Positions 1-5,497 of a stretch of DNA of 5,497 nt are shown one piece after another. The notes under the pieces were generated by a model. It saw only the letters and a program-made list of their open reading frames with translations. It was not told the origin of the DNA and did no database searches. A program made the translations under genes and the position numbers. How positions within the stretch are numbered: position 1 is the stretch's first letter; every line of letters starts with the position of its first letter. The stretch spans positions 1 to 5,497 of the forward strand of contig JALRAA010000125.1 in assembly GCA_023262645.1 (NCBI GenBank), given 5' to 3'. Source of the DNA: Burkholderiaceae bacterium (GTDB taxonomy: Bacteria > Pseudomonadota > Gammaproteobacteria > Burkholderiales > Burkholderiaceae_C).

Positions 1-1069
1 GCGTGCGGCGGTGGCGCGCGGTGACGTGCCGGGTCGCACGGAATTGTTGGGTGACTTCCACGTCCGCATGGCGGAACTGCTGGGGAACCACGTGCTGTCC
101 CAACTTCTGAGGCGAGTCTTGCGCATCCACCGGTGTGCGACTGTGGTGCCAGCTTTCCAGCGACGGTGTGGCTGACCCCAAAATCACCTGCGCAGATTGC
201 AAACGGCCCCGGTACACCGCCAGATCTCGTGCTGAATAACGTGCGCCCTCTTGTTGTTTGTAGCTGGGGTCGTGTTCTTCATCCACCACGATCAGTTTCA
301 AATGCGGCACCGATGCCAGCACCGCCAAGCGCGTGCCCAGCACCAGCCGTGCTTGGCCGGTGTGTGCAGACAACCAACTGTTGAGCCGTTGTGCAGGGGT
401 CATGCCGCTGTGCATCGACACAATCGCGGCGTCGCCCAGTGACATAAAACGCTGGCGTACCCGTTCTTCCAGTTGCGGGGTGAGATTGATTTCCGGCACC
501 AGCATCATCACTTGCGCCTGTGGGTCTGCGGCCATCACTTGTTCGGCGCGGCGCAAATACACCTCGGTTTTCCCACTGCCCGTGTTGCCATGCAACAAAA
601 AAGTACCCGAACCAGTGCCCAATTCTTGCAACACATGGTGTTGTTCTGCGGTCAGTGCAGGCGGCAAAGCGGGGTGCGTGAGAGCAGAACTTGGGTCAGC
701 CGTTTTGGCGCGTTTTGCCAGTTTGCGCAACAGTTGTTGGCGGCTCAGATCGCGCAATGAAGGCGGCAGACTGCCCAAGGCGAATTCGCCGACAGACCGC
801 TGGTAGTAGGCTGCGGCAAACGCCATCAATTCCATCCAGTGTGCGTCCAAGGGCGCGATGTCGGTCAAAGATTCATGGATGGGTTTGATTTGCGCCAATG
901 GCGGTGCCGACGGTTCGCCGGGCCAAACCAACCCCAAGGTATCGCGCGAACCCAGCGGCACCCGCACCAGTGTGCCTGCAGGCAAAAAAGACTCGCTTTT
1001 GTAAGCCAGTGGCCCGCTCAAGCGGCTGTGTGCCGGGGTGGCCACCAACACTTGCAAAAGCGAGGACAT
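1..1069 (-). CDS. priA: Primosomal protein N' (replication restart helicase PriA), N-terminal part only
   Basis: PriA is a 3'-to-5' SF2 DNA helicase that recognises abandoned replication forks and starts primosome reassembly and DnaB reloading. The ATG at 1067-1069 gives MSSLLQVLVATP, a normal start for the 3'-DNA-binding domain; an in-frame TGA lies 30 bases upstream and a GGGGG stretch sits about 8 bases before the ATG. From that start the visible motifs are Walker A GNTGSGKTE (residues 161-169), motif Ia VPEINLTPQ (191-199), GTRLAVLAS (245-253), the DEEH box (263-266) and motif III GSATPSLES (298-306). Convincing similarity stops at residue 311 (base 137). The expected continuation, with the zinc-binding cysteines and helicase motifs IV-VI, is missing; the frame stays open to base 1 but reads as the antisense of the GntR fragment. 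The full protein is usually near 700 residues, so more than half is absent. Confidence 0.93.
   Translation of the reverse strand, partial: MSSLLQVLVATPAHSRLSGPLAYKSESFLPAGTLVRVPLGSRDTLGLVWPGEPSAPPLAQIKPIHESLTDIAPLDAHWMELMAFAAAYYQRSVGEFALGSLPPSLRDLSRQQLLRKLAKRAKTADPSSALTHPALPPALTAEQHHVLQELGTGSGTFLLHGNTGSGKTEVYLRRAEQVMAADPQAQVMMLVPEINLTPQLEERVRQRFMSLGDAAIVSMHSGMTPAQRLNSWLSAHTGQARLVLGTRLAVLASVPHLKLIVVDEEHDPSYKQQEGARYSARDLAVYRGRLQSAQVILGSATPSLESWHHSRTPVDAQDSPQKLGQHVVPQQFRHADVEVTQQFRATRHVTARHRRT
2..175 (+). CDS. GntR-family regulator, FCD-domain fragment (5' and 3' incomplete)
   Basis: The plus-strand frame is open from base 2 to a TGA at 173-175. Its first 40 or so codons read like the middle of an FCD domain, the C-terminal effector-binding domain of FadR/VanR-type GntR regulators. 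Visible hallmarks are an Ala/Arg-rich helix ending in RGD (residues 1-8), then GDFHVRMAELLGN (17-29), where the FH histidine is the usual metal-ligand position and the 'AEL.GN' turn is highly conserved, then VLSQLLRRVL (31-40). Such proteins bind operator DNA as dimers and respond to small carboxylates. The wHTH DNA-binding domain would lie to the left of the window. After about base 121 the reading (RIHRCATVV...) no longer resembles FCD and is simply the reverse of priA, so the last 18 codons are probably not native. The target genes cannot be inferred. Confidence 0.72.
   Translation, partial: RAAVARGDVPGRTELLGDFHVRMAELLGNHVLSQLLRRVLRIHRCATVVPAFQRRCG
118..139. other. Junction between a GntR/FCD fragment and truncated priA
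   Basis: Sequence to the left reads as FCD domain on the plus strand up to about base 121. Sequence to the right reads as PriA on the minus strand from base 137. The roughly 15 bases between fit neither protein. No target-site duplication, terminal repeat, IS end or tRNA gene is visible there. Either a deletion or inversion joined the two genes, or two unrelated sequences were joined in assembly. The exact breakpoint cannot be fixed without intact homologues. Confidence 0.65.
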
Positions 1070-1109
1070 GTCAAGCCCCCAGTTGCGCGTGGAAATTCAC
1101 AGAAAACTT

Positions 1110-1139
1110 CATATACCGACCTAAGTGGTTGATTGACAA
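1110..1139 (-). promoter_or_regulatory. Candidate sigma-70 promoter of priA
   Basis: On the minus strand a -35-like TTGTCA (1134-1139) and a -10-like TATATG (1110-1115) are separated by 18 bases. Transcription would begin near 1103 and leave a leader of about 34 bases before the priA ATG at 1069. This is the best match I found in the intergenic region, but each box has mismatches to consensus. Confidence 0.42.
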
Positions 1140-1165
1140 GGCATTTGGAAACGATCCAAAATTTC

Positions 1166-1174
1166 TGTGGATAA
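1166..1174 (-). promoter_or_regulatory. DnaA box (TTATCCACA)
   Basis: The plus strand reads TGTGGATAA, so the minus strand carries the perfect consensus DnaA box TTATCCACA. It lies 27 bases upstream of the candidate priA -35 box, in an AT-rich gap. It could be a DnaA regulatory site for priA or part of a DnaA-binding cluster; a chance match is possible. Confidence 0.5.
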
Positions 1175-1284
1175 CTTTGTTGACAGCTTGTCAGACGGCT
1201 TCTGAAAGCCCGATAAATCAAGGCTTTGAACACAATGCCCGAAAATTTGGCAACCGCTGGAGTCCTTCAAAATCAAGGGGTTAC

Positions 1285-1331
1285 AAAAAAACCAAGCAAA
1301 TGCATATTTTTTTTCTCGGGTAAGCCCTTGG
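1285..1331 (-). terminator. Weak terminator candidate downstream of hemE
   Basis: On the minus strand CCAAG (1327-1331) can pair with CTTGG (1292-1296), directly followed by seven Ts (1285-1291). The loop of 30 bases is long, although GGG/CCC inside could form a small inner stem. Nearer the hemE stop, GCTGG/CCAGC (1391-1395 with 1373-1377) forms another 5-bp hairpin but has no T-run. Neither is a strong intrinsic terminator. Confidence 0.22.
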
Positions 1332-1351
1332 TATAGGAAGGAATTAAATTT

Positions 1352-1360
1352 TGTGCATAA
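1352..1360 (-). promoter_or_regulatory. DnaA-box-like 9-mer (TTATGCACA)
   Basis: The minus strand reads TTATGCACA, which fits the relaxed consensus TTATNCACA. It is in the same orientation as the perfect box about 185 bases away and lies next to the AT-rich stretch GAATTAAATTTTG. Alone it is weak evidence; paired with the perfect box it gains some weight. Confidence 0.35.
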
Positions 1361-1396
1361 GTTCACTTCACGCCAGCCAAAGTTGACATTGCTGGA

Positions 1397-2509
1397 TCAT
1401 TGTTTTGCCTGACGCATGGCCTTGGAATGGCTGTGAACCGTTTCAACCAGTGCGCTGACATGCTCGGGCGGCGTGAATTGGCTGATGCCATGGCCGAGGT
1501 TGAAAATATGCGTGGGGCCAGTCGTTGAGCCGTCGGTATGCGGTGGCCCAAAGCTGTCGAGCACCCGGCGCACTTCAGTGGCAATGTGCTCGGGTGGTGC
1601 AAACAAAATGTTGGGATCGATATTGCCTTGCAGGGCTTTGCCCGGGCCACCGGGAATGCCGCCGACCAGCTGGCGCGCTTTGCCCAAATGCATGGTCCAG
1701 TCCAAGCCCAAAACCTCGCAGTCGAGCGCGTTCATTTCGGGCAGCCAAAGACCGCCGCCCTTGGTGAACACGATGCGCGGGATGATTTGTCCGTCGTGGC
1801 TGCGTTTGAGCTGCGCCAATACGCGCTCGGTATAGGCCAAGCTGAATTGTTGGAAGGCGCCGTCAGCCAGCACACCGCCCCAACTGTCAAATACCATCAC
1901 GGCCTGGGCACCGGCGTCGATTTGCGCATTCAAATAAAGCGCCACCGCGTCGGCATTGACCGCCAAAATACGGTGCATCAGGTCTGGACGGCTGTACATC
2001 AGCGATTTCACCAAGCGGTAATCGTCAGAGCCGCCGCCCTCGACCATGTAGCAGGCCAGCGTCCAAGGGCTGCCAGAAAAACCGATCAGTGGCACCCGCC
2101 CATGCAAGGCTTTGCGGATCGAGCTGACGGCATCGAACACATATTGCAGTTTGTGCATATCCGGCACGGCCAAGGCCGCTACGGCGGCTTCATCGCGCAC
2201 GACTTTTTCAAAACGCGGCCCTTCGCCTTGGGCAAACGACAAACCCAAGCCCATGGCATCGGGCACGGTCAAGATGTCGGAGAACAAAATCGCCGCGTCC
2301 AGCGGGTAACGGTCCAAGGGTTGCAGCGTGACCTCGGTGGCGTAATCCACGTTGGTGGCCAACCCCATGAAGCTGCCTGCTTTGGCGCGGGTGGCGCAAT
2401 ACTCAGGCAAATACCGCCCGGCTTGGCGCATCAGCCAGACGGGGGTGTGGTCGGTGGCCTGACGCAGGCAGGCTTTGAGGAAACTGTCGTTGAGTAGTGG
2501 GGTAGTCAT
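1397..2509 (-). CDS. hemE: Uroporphyrinogen decarboxylase
   Basis: HemE removes the four acetate carboxyl groups of uroporphyrinogen III to give coproporphyrinogen III, a cytosolic step of haem synthesis that needs no cofactor. The predicted protein has 370 residues, normal for the family. It shows signature 1, PVWLMRQAGRYLPEY (residues 23-37), whose arginines bind substrate carboxylates; the FSDILTVPD segment with the catalytic-type Asp78; signature 2, GFSGSPWTLACYMVEG (143-158), with the conserved Tyr154; and NLGHG near the C terminus with conserved His340. I chose the ATG at 2507-2509 because MTTPLLNDSFLKACLRQ matches typical starts; an in-frame TTG at 2528-2530 would add seven unlikely residues. 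No clear Shine-Dalgarno sequence is seen. The gene lies 91 bases downstream of dsbD on the same strand and is followed by priA, an arrangement I recall from Comamonadaceae and relatives. It appears intact. Confidence 0.97.
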   Translation of the reverse strand: MTTPLLNDSFLKACLRQATDHTPVWLMRQAGRYLPEYCATRAKAGSFMGLATNVDYATEVTLQPLDRYPLDAAILFSDILTVPDAMGLGLSFAQGEGPRFEKVVRDEAAVAALAVPDMHKLQYVFDAVSSIRKALHGRVPLIGFSGSPWTLACYMVEGGGSDDYRLVKSLMYSRPDLMHRILAVNADAVALYLNAQIDAGAQAVMVFDSWGGVLADGAFQQFSLAYTERVLAQLKRSHDGQIIPRIVFTKGGGLWLPEMNALDCEVLGLDWTMHLGKARQLVGGIPGGPGKALQGNIDPNILFAPPEHIATEVRRVLDSFGPPHTDGSTTGPTHIFNLGHGISQFTPPEHVSALVETVHSHSKAMRQAKQ

Positions 2510-2543
2510 TTGGCTATTGTGACAGGGCAACTTGACACTTTCT

Positions 2544-2595
2544 GTAGGGTCTATTCCCCATTTGTCTGCGTTAATTGGAATCTGACCCCAATTAA
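2544..2595. repeat. REP-like imperfect palindrome with GTAG foot, between dsbD and hemE
   Basis: GTAG (2544-2547) leads into an imperfect inverted repeat. GGGTC-T-ATTCC (2547-2557) pairs with GGAAT-CT-GACCC (2577-2588): ten pairs, one small internal bulge, and a 19-base loop. A second hairpin, TTAATTGG (2571-2578) with CCAATTAA (2588-2595), overlaps the right arm, so the two structures exclude each other. A tetranucleotide GTAG before a bulged hairpin is the architecture of REP sequences handled by RAYT (Y1 tyrosine) transposases. The element fills most of the gap between the dsbD stop and the hemE start and may also act as a transcription or mRNA-stability barrier. Only one copy is in the window, so its repetitive nature is inferred. 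Confidence 0.45.
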
Positions 2596-2600
2596 ATTTA

Positions 2601-4733
2601 TCAGCGCGGAATATCTTCCAATGCTTGAATCACCAGATCGGGCGACAACAACTCCGACAACACCTGCGCCGGTTGACCAGGCGCTTGCAACACATACACC
2701 GGCACACCGCTGCGACCCAACTGGTTCAACGCTTGGCTGATCACCGGGTCTTGGCGCGTCCAATCCGCTTGCAGCAACAAAACATGTCGATCCGCGAAGG
2801 CTTTGAGCACGCGCGGATTGCGCAACGTGGTTTGCTTGTTCACTTGGCAAGTCACGCACCAAGCAGCCGTGAAATCGATGAACACCACTTGCTTTTCTTG
2901 CATGGCTTGGTTCACGCGCTCAGGCGACCAGGCTTGCCAATCGGCTGAGACCGATGCTTTTGCTTGCAGCCCAGAGGCGCTTCGCAAAACCGGTTGTGCC
3001 AGCCAAAGCAAGCCGCACAAGCACGCGATGAACATGGCACGAACCCATTGCCCAGCGGGTTTGGACACCCCTAATGACCAGACCAAACCACCGACCAAAA
3101 CCAAGGCAGCCAACAGCAGCGCAGCCGCTTCTTCACCGGCTTGCTTGGAGAACACCCACAGCAGCCAGACCACGGTCAGCAACATCGGAAAAGCCAAGGT
3201 TTGGCGCAAGACCTGCATCCAAGCGCCCGGTTTGGGCAGCCAAGCGGCGGTGGCGGGTATCCAAGCACTCAGCGTGAACGGCAAAGCCAAACCCGTTCCC
3301 AGACTCAAAAAAATCAACAAACCTTGCCAAGCCGGCAGGGTGAAAGCCACCCCTACCGACGCACCCATGAAAGGTGCGGTGCAAGGCGCAGCCACCACCA
3401 CCGCCAGCACACCGGACAAAAACGCATCCACCACGGGGTGACGCACCATCTGCGCAGCCAAACCACCCACCCATTGGCCTCGCCATTCCAGCAAGCCCCA
3501 CAAATTCAGCGCAATCAGCGTGAACAACAGCGCCAGACCAGCGACCAAACCGGGCGATTGCAGCTGAAAGCCCCAACCCAATTGCGCACCCGCGGCCCGC
3601 AAGCCCATCACCAAGAACGCCAGCGCCAGCATGCTGCTGAGGACGCCCAAGGCATAAGCGCTGCCTATCCCTTTGCGTTGTAACGGTGTCAAGGTGGATC
3701 GGGTCAGCGACAACACCTTGATAGCCAGCACGGGCAAAACGCAGGGCATGAGGTTGAGCAACAAACCACCAATCAAGGCACCCACCAAAGCGCTGATCAA
3801 ACCCGGCCAAGACGCGGCTGCGGTGTTTGGCGGGGTTGTCACCGTTGGCTGCGGTGCAGCCGTTTGGGGTTTGGGCCATTCGCCTTGAATTTGTAGCGTC
3901 ACTTGCCAAGAGCGCGCTGGTGTACTGCTGTCATCCACCAACAGCAGATCCAATTCGGGGGGCTCAGTGCTGCGCATGTTGTGGAGAGCCGCGCGCATTC
4001 GCCATTCGCCCCTTTGCCATTCGCCGCCACCCGCCATGCCCAATCCGCTGGCCAACACTTCAGGAGCTTGGGCATATGCTTTCAGGGACTTGCCTTGCAG
4101 TTCAGTCGGCAAACCTTGTACGCGCAGCAACAACCCATCAGCATCGAAAGACACCGGCTGTTTGGCGGGCGATATGCGTACCGGTTGCGTGGATAAAAGC
4201 TGTTCGAACGCAGCGCTGTGCTCGGCCAAACTCGCTGCCAACGGCAGCTTCAACACAAATTGCCCAGACTGCGGAATGCATTCTTCTTTGCACACCAACC
4301 AGTCGGCTTGCAGCCGAACTTCGATCTCTCGCCCTGTCAAGCCACCGCCGACTTTGACAGGAGCAGCCAGCAGCACACGGCCCTCATAGCCGTGGTTAAC
4401 CATGTTGCCCACGGGAATCATGCGCGGCGTCGGCCATACCGTATTGCCTGCTGTCAAGCCGGGGGGAAGTTGCCATTGCAATTGGGTGGCCAATCCGCTG
4501 TCACCCGGGTTTAGCCAATAGGTATGCCAACCGGGTTGGTGTTGCAGTTGCAAGCCCAGCCACAGGGGTTGACCGGCGCGCACCCCTTGTGGCGCATACG
4601 CCTGTAATTCCGCACGCACTTGCGCGGTTTGAACAACGGCCTGCGCAACAGTTTGTGATTGGGCCATGGACTGAACCAACAACAACCCCGTCAAGCAGCA
4701 TGATTTCTTCAAAAACAACAGGAATGAACGCAT
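2601..4733 (-). CDS. dsbD: Thiol:disulfide interchange protein, DsbD family (ScsB-like variant)
   Basis: This inner-membrane protein moves electrons from cytoplasmic thioredoxin to periplasmic thiol proteins. Numbering from ATG 4731-4733 gives 710 residues. A signal peptide covers roughly 1-25 (MRSFLLFLKK, then a hydrophobic stretch up to SMAQS). The periplasmic N-terminal domain has the cysteine pair CKEEC (Cys148, Cys152). A Pro/Thr-rich linker (about 285-305) leads to a membrane domain of about eight helices (310-580) with NLMPC (Cys331) and APCTAP (Cys451), the paired transmembrane cysteines. The C-terminal thioredoxin-like domain carries WCVTC (Cys626, Cys629) and a cis-Pro-type GVPVYV. 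All three redox pairs are present, so it should be functional. The CKEEC domain resembles the ScsB-type subgroup more than E. coli DsbD. ATG 4740-4742 or TTG 4749-4751 are alternative starts; no good ribosome site decides. hemE follows on the same strand. Confidence 0.94.
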   Translation of the reverse strand: MRSFLLFLKKSCCLTGLLLVQSMAQSQTVAQAVVQTAQVRAELQAYAPQGVRAGQPLWLGLQLQHQPGWHTYWLNPGDSGLATQLQWQLPPGLTAGNTVWPTPRMIPVGNMVNHGYEGRVLLAAPVKVGGGLTGREIEVRLQADWLVCKEECIPQSGQFVLKLPLAASLAEHSAAFEQLLSTQPVRISPAKQPVSFDADGLLLRVQGLPTELQGKSLKAYAQAPEVLASGLGMAGGGEWQRGEWRMRAALHNMRSTEPPELDLLLVDDSSTPARSWQVTLQIQGEWPKPQTAAPQPTVTTPPNTAAASWPGLISALVGALIGGLLLNLMPCVLPVLAIKVLSLTRSTLTPLQRKGIGSAYALGVLSSMLALAFLVMGLRAAGAQLGWGFQLQSPGLVAGLALLFTLIALNLWGLLEWRGQWVGGLAAQMVRHPVVDAFLSGVLAVVVAAPCTAPFMGASVGVAFTLPAWQGLLIFLSLGTGLALPFTLSAWIPATAAWLPKPGAWMQVLRQTLAFPMLLTVVWLLWVFSKQAGEEAAALLLAALVLVGGLVWSLGVSKPAGQWVRAMFIACLCGLLWLAQPVLRSASGLQAKASVSADWQAWSPERVNQAMQEKQVVFIDFTAAWCVTCQVNKQTTLRNPRVLKAFADRHVLLLQADWTRQDPVISQALNQLGRSGVPVYVLQAPGQPAQVLSELLSPDLVIQALEDIPR

Positions 4734-4769
4734 GAGAACCATGTTACCCAAGCGCTTAAGATGGCGTGC
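4734..4769. promoter_or_regulatory. 36-base divergent start region between dsbD and the amidohydrolase gene
   Basis: The chosen ATG codons of the two divergent genes are only 36 bases apart, and less if the alternative starts (4742 or 4751 on the minus strand, 4761 on the plus strand) are used. There is no room for a sigma-70 promoter plus leader for either gene, so each promoter must lie inside the beginning of the other gene, or the transcripts start much further upstream. I could not identify convincing -35/-10 pairs or Shine-Dalgarno sequences. Confidence 0.4.
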
Positions 4770-5497
4770 ATGAAGGTTTTACCGCGTTACTGGGCTGATT
4801 GCGTCAGCACCGACTTTGCCGAATTGAACCCGTTACACACGTTGGCGGTGCTGCCTTTGGGCGCGACCGAACAACACGGCCCGCATTTGCCTTTGTCTGT
4901 CGACACCGATTTGGTCAACGCCATGCTGCAAGCCGCCTTGCCGCATTTGCAGCCTTCCGATCCGGTGTTGTTGTTGCCGACGCAATCGGTCGGTTTGAGC
5001 AGCGAGCACTTGGCTTACGACGGCACCCTCAGCCATGCGCCATCGCATGTGATCGCACAATGGTGTGATATTGCCGAAGGCGTGGCGCGAACCGGCGTCA
5101 AAAAACTGCTGTTGTTCAATGCGCACGGCGGCAATGCAGGCTTGATGGATGTGGTGGCCCGCGAGTTGCGAGGCCATTGCGGCATGACCGTGTTTTCAAG
5201 CCACTGGTACCAATTGCCATTGGGCGCGGCATGGGAAGCATTTGGGCCGCATGAACACCGCTTCGGGGTGCATGGCGGCGACATCGAAACATCGTTGATG
5301 TTGGCCATTGCACCGCACAAAGTCCGCATGGAAGAAGCCCAGAATTTCCCATCCACGGCGCAAGCGCGTGCGCAGGATTACCGCTTGTTGGGCGACGGCA
5401 AAAGCGCCAAATTGGGCTGGCATATGCAGGATTACAACCCGCATGGTGCGGCGGGAAACGCGGAGGCTGCCACGGCTGAAAAAGGCCGTGCATTGCT
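4770..5497 (+). CDS. Creatininase-family metal-dependent amidohydrolase (3' end cut by window)
   Basis: Members of this family (PF02633) hydrolyse cyclic or linear amides with a two-metal site; they include creatininase, the mycofactocin peptidase MftE and FAPy deformylases. From ATG 4770-4772 the protein begins MKVLPRYWAD. The core motif TEQHGPHLPLSVDT puts Glu34, His36 and Asp45 at the positions of the metal ligands of Pseudomonas creatininase, as I recall that numbering, which supports this start over the in-frame ATG at 4761. Further motifs are FNAHGGN (116-122) and HGGDIETSLM (168-177), both typical of the family. Where creatininase has His-Tyr-Glu, this protein has His119-Gly-Gly, so the second-metal Glu is lost; creatinine is therefore an unlikely substrate. 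The frame is open for 242 codons to the window edge, lacking perhaps the last 15-30 residues. The gene diverges from dsbD; no functional link is evident. The substrate is unknown. Confidence 0.9.
   Translation, partial: MKVLPRYWADCVSTDFAELNPLHTLAVLPLGATEQHGPHLPLSVDTDLVNAMLQAALPHLQPSDPVLLLPTQSVGLSSEHLAYDGTLSHAPSHVIAQWCDIAEGVARTGVKKLLLFNAHGGNAGLMDVVARELRGHCGMTVFSSHWYQLPLGAAWEAFGPHEHRFGVHGGDIETSLMLAIAPHKVRMEEAQNFPSTAQARAQDYRLLGDGKSAKLGWHMQDYNPHGAAGNAEAATAEKGRAL

Larger units (their letters stand above)
1070..1396. other. AT-rich intergenic region between hemE and priA
   Basis: These 327 bases have no credible gene: the short open frames have no recognisable protein and the region is visibly richer in A+T than its neighbours, with an A7 run (1285-1291) and a T8 run (1307-1314). 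Contents noted are two DnaA-box-like 9-mers (1166-1174, 1352-1360), a candidate priA promoter (1110-1139), TGACA/TGTCA arms (1181-1193), and competing short hairpins built from GGCTT (1197-1201), AAAGCC (1205-1210) and GGCTTT (1222-1227). The spacing suggests priA has its own promoter rather than simple readthrough from hemE. Confidence 0.7.

Noticed and set aside
1..136. A simple frameshift in priA as the explanation for lost PriA homology
   Set aside because: I translated all three minus-strand frames and none resumes a PriA-like sequence, whereas the plus strand gives a convincing FCD segment.
1205..1227. AAAGCC/GGCTTT hairpin as a terminator
   Set aside because: The 6-bp stem has no following T-run on either strand and competes with the neighbouring GGCTT/AAGCC hairpin.
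1121..1366. Small open frames in the hemE-priA gap (including minus-strand 1121-1366)
   Set aside because: They have low-complexity AT-driven composition, no recognisable motif, and overlap the candidate promoter and DnaA boxes.
1538..2497. A 319-codon open frame on the plus strand opposite hemE
   Set aside because: It lies wholly antisense to a clearly intact hemE, is rich in His, Gln and Arg, and shows no domain or start context. It is a codon-bias shadow.
2532..2556. TTGACA followed by TATTCC on the plus strand as an antisense promoter into dsbD
   Set aside because: The spacer is only 14 bases and the -10 match is poor.
3133..3909. A 258-codon minus-strand frame inside dsbD
   Set aside because: It is the alternative frame of the DsbD membrane domain, with the Gly/Arg/Cys-rich composition expected of a shadow. 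The dsbD frame is continuous through it.
1..5497. CRISPR array, tRNA or rRNA genes, toxin-antitoxin pair, or defence island
   Set aside because: No regularly spaced repeats, tRNA-like arms or conserved rRNA segments were seen, and all full-length genes belong to housekeeping families.

Overview
The window looks like chromosomal DNA from a betaproteobacterium, most likely Comamonadaceae or a close relative. The reasons are the hemE–priA neighbourhood, a DsbD of the long 'CKEEC / NLMPC / APCTAP' type, and strong use of TTG for leucine. The taxon is inferred from gene content and protein style, not from a search.

Layout from left to right. Bases 1 to about 120 carry, on the plus strand, a fragment of the C-terminal FCD ligand-binding domain of a GntR-family regulator. 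Near 120-137 this ends abruptly and the sequence becomes the first 311 codons of priA (replication-restart helicase) on the minus strand. Both genes break at the same point, so this is either a real rearrangement junction or an assembly chimera. A 327-base AT-rich intergenic stretch (1070-1396) follows, with two DnaA-box-like 9-mers, a plausible priA promoter and poor terminator candidates. Then come hemE (uroporphyrinogen decarboxylase, 1397-2509, minus), a 91-base gap (2510-2600) almost filled by a REP-like imperfect palindrome preceded by GTAG, and a full-length dsbD-family disulfide reductase gene (2601-4733, minus). A creatininase-family amidohydrolase gene (4770 to the right edge, plus) is divergent from dsbD and incomplete at its 3' end.

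Functionally these are housekeeping genes. hemE acts in tetrapyrrole synthesis, priA in restart of stalled forks, and the DsbD protein carries reducing power from the cytoplasm to periplasmic thiol proteins. The creatininase-like enzyme has an unknown substrate; it keeps the Glu/His/Asp metal-ligand motif but has Gly where true creatininase has a ligand Glu.

I see no new defence system, mobile-gene cassette, CRISPR array or RNA gene. The points that deserve a second look are the GntR/priA junction, the REP-like hairpin, the DnaA boxes upstream of priA, and the very tight divergent start between dsbD and the amidohydrolase gene.
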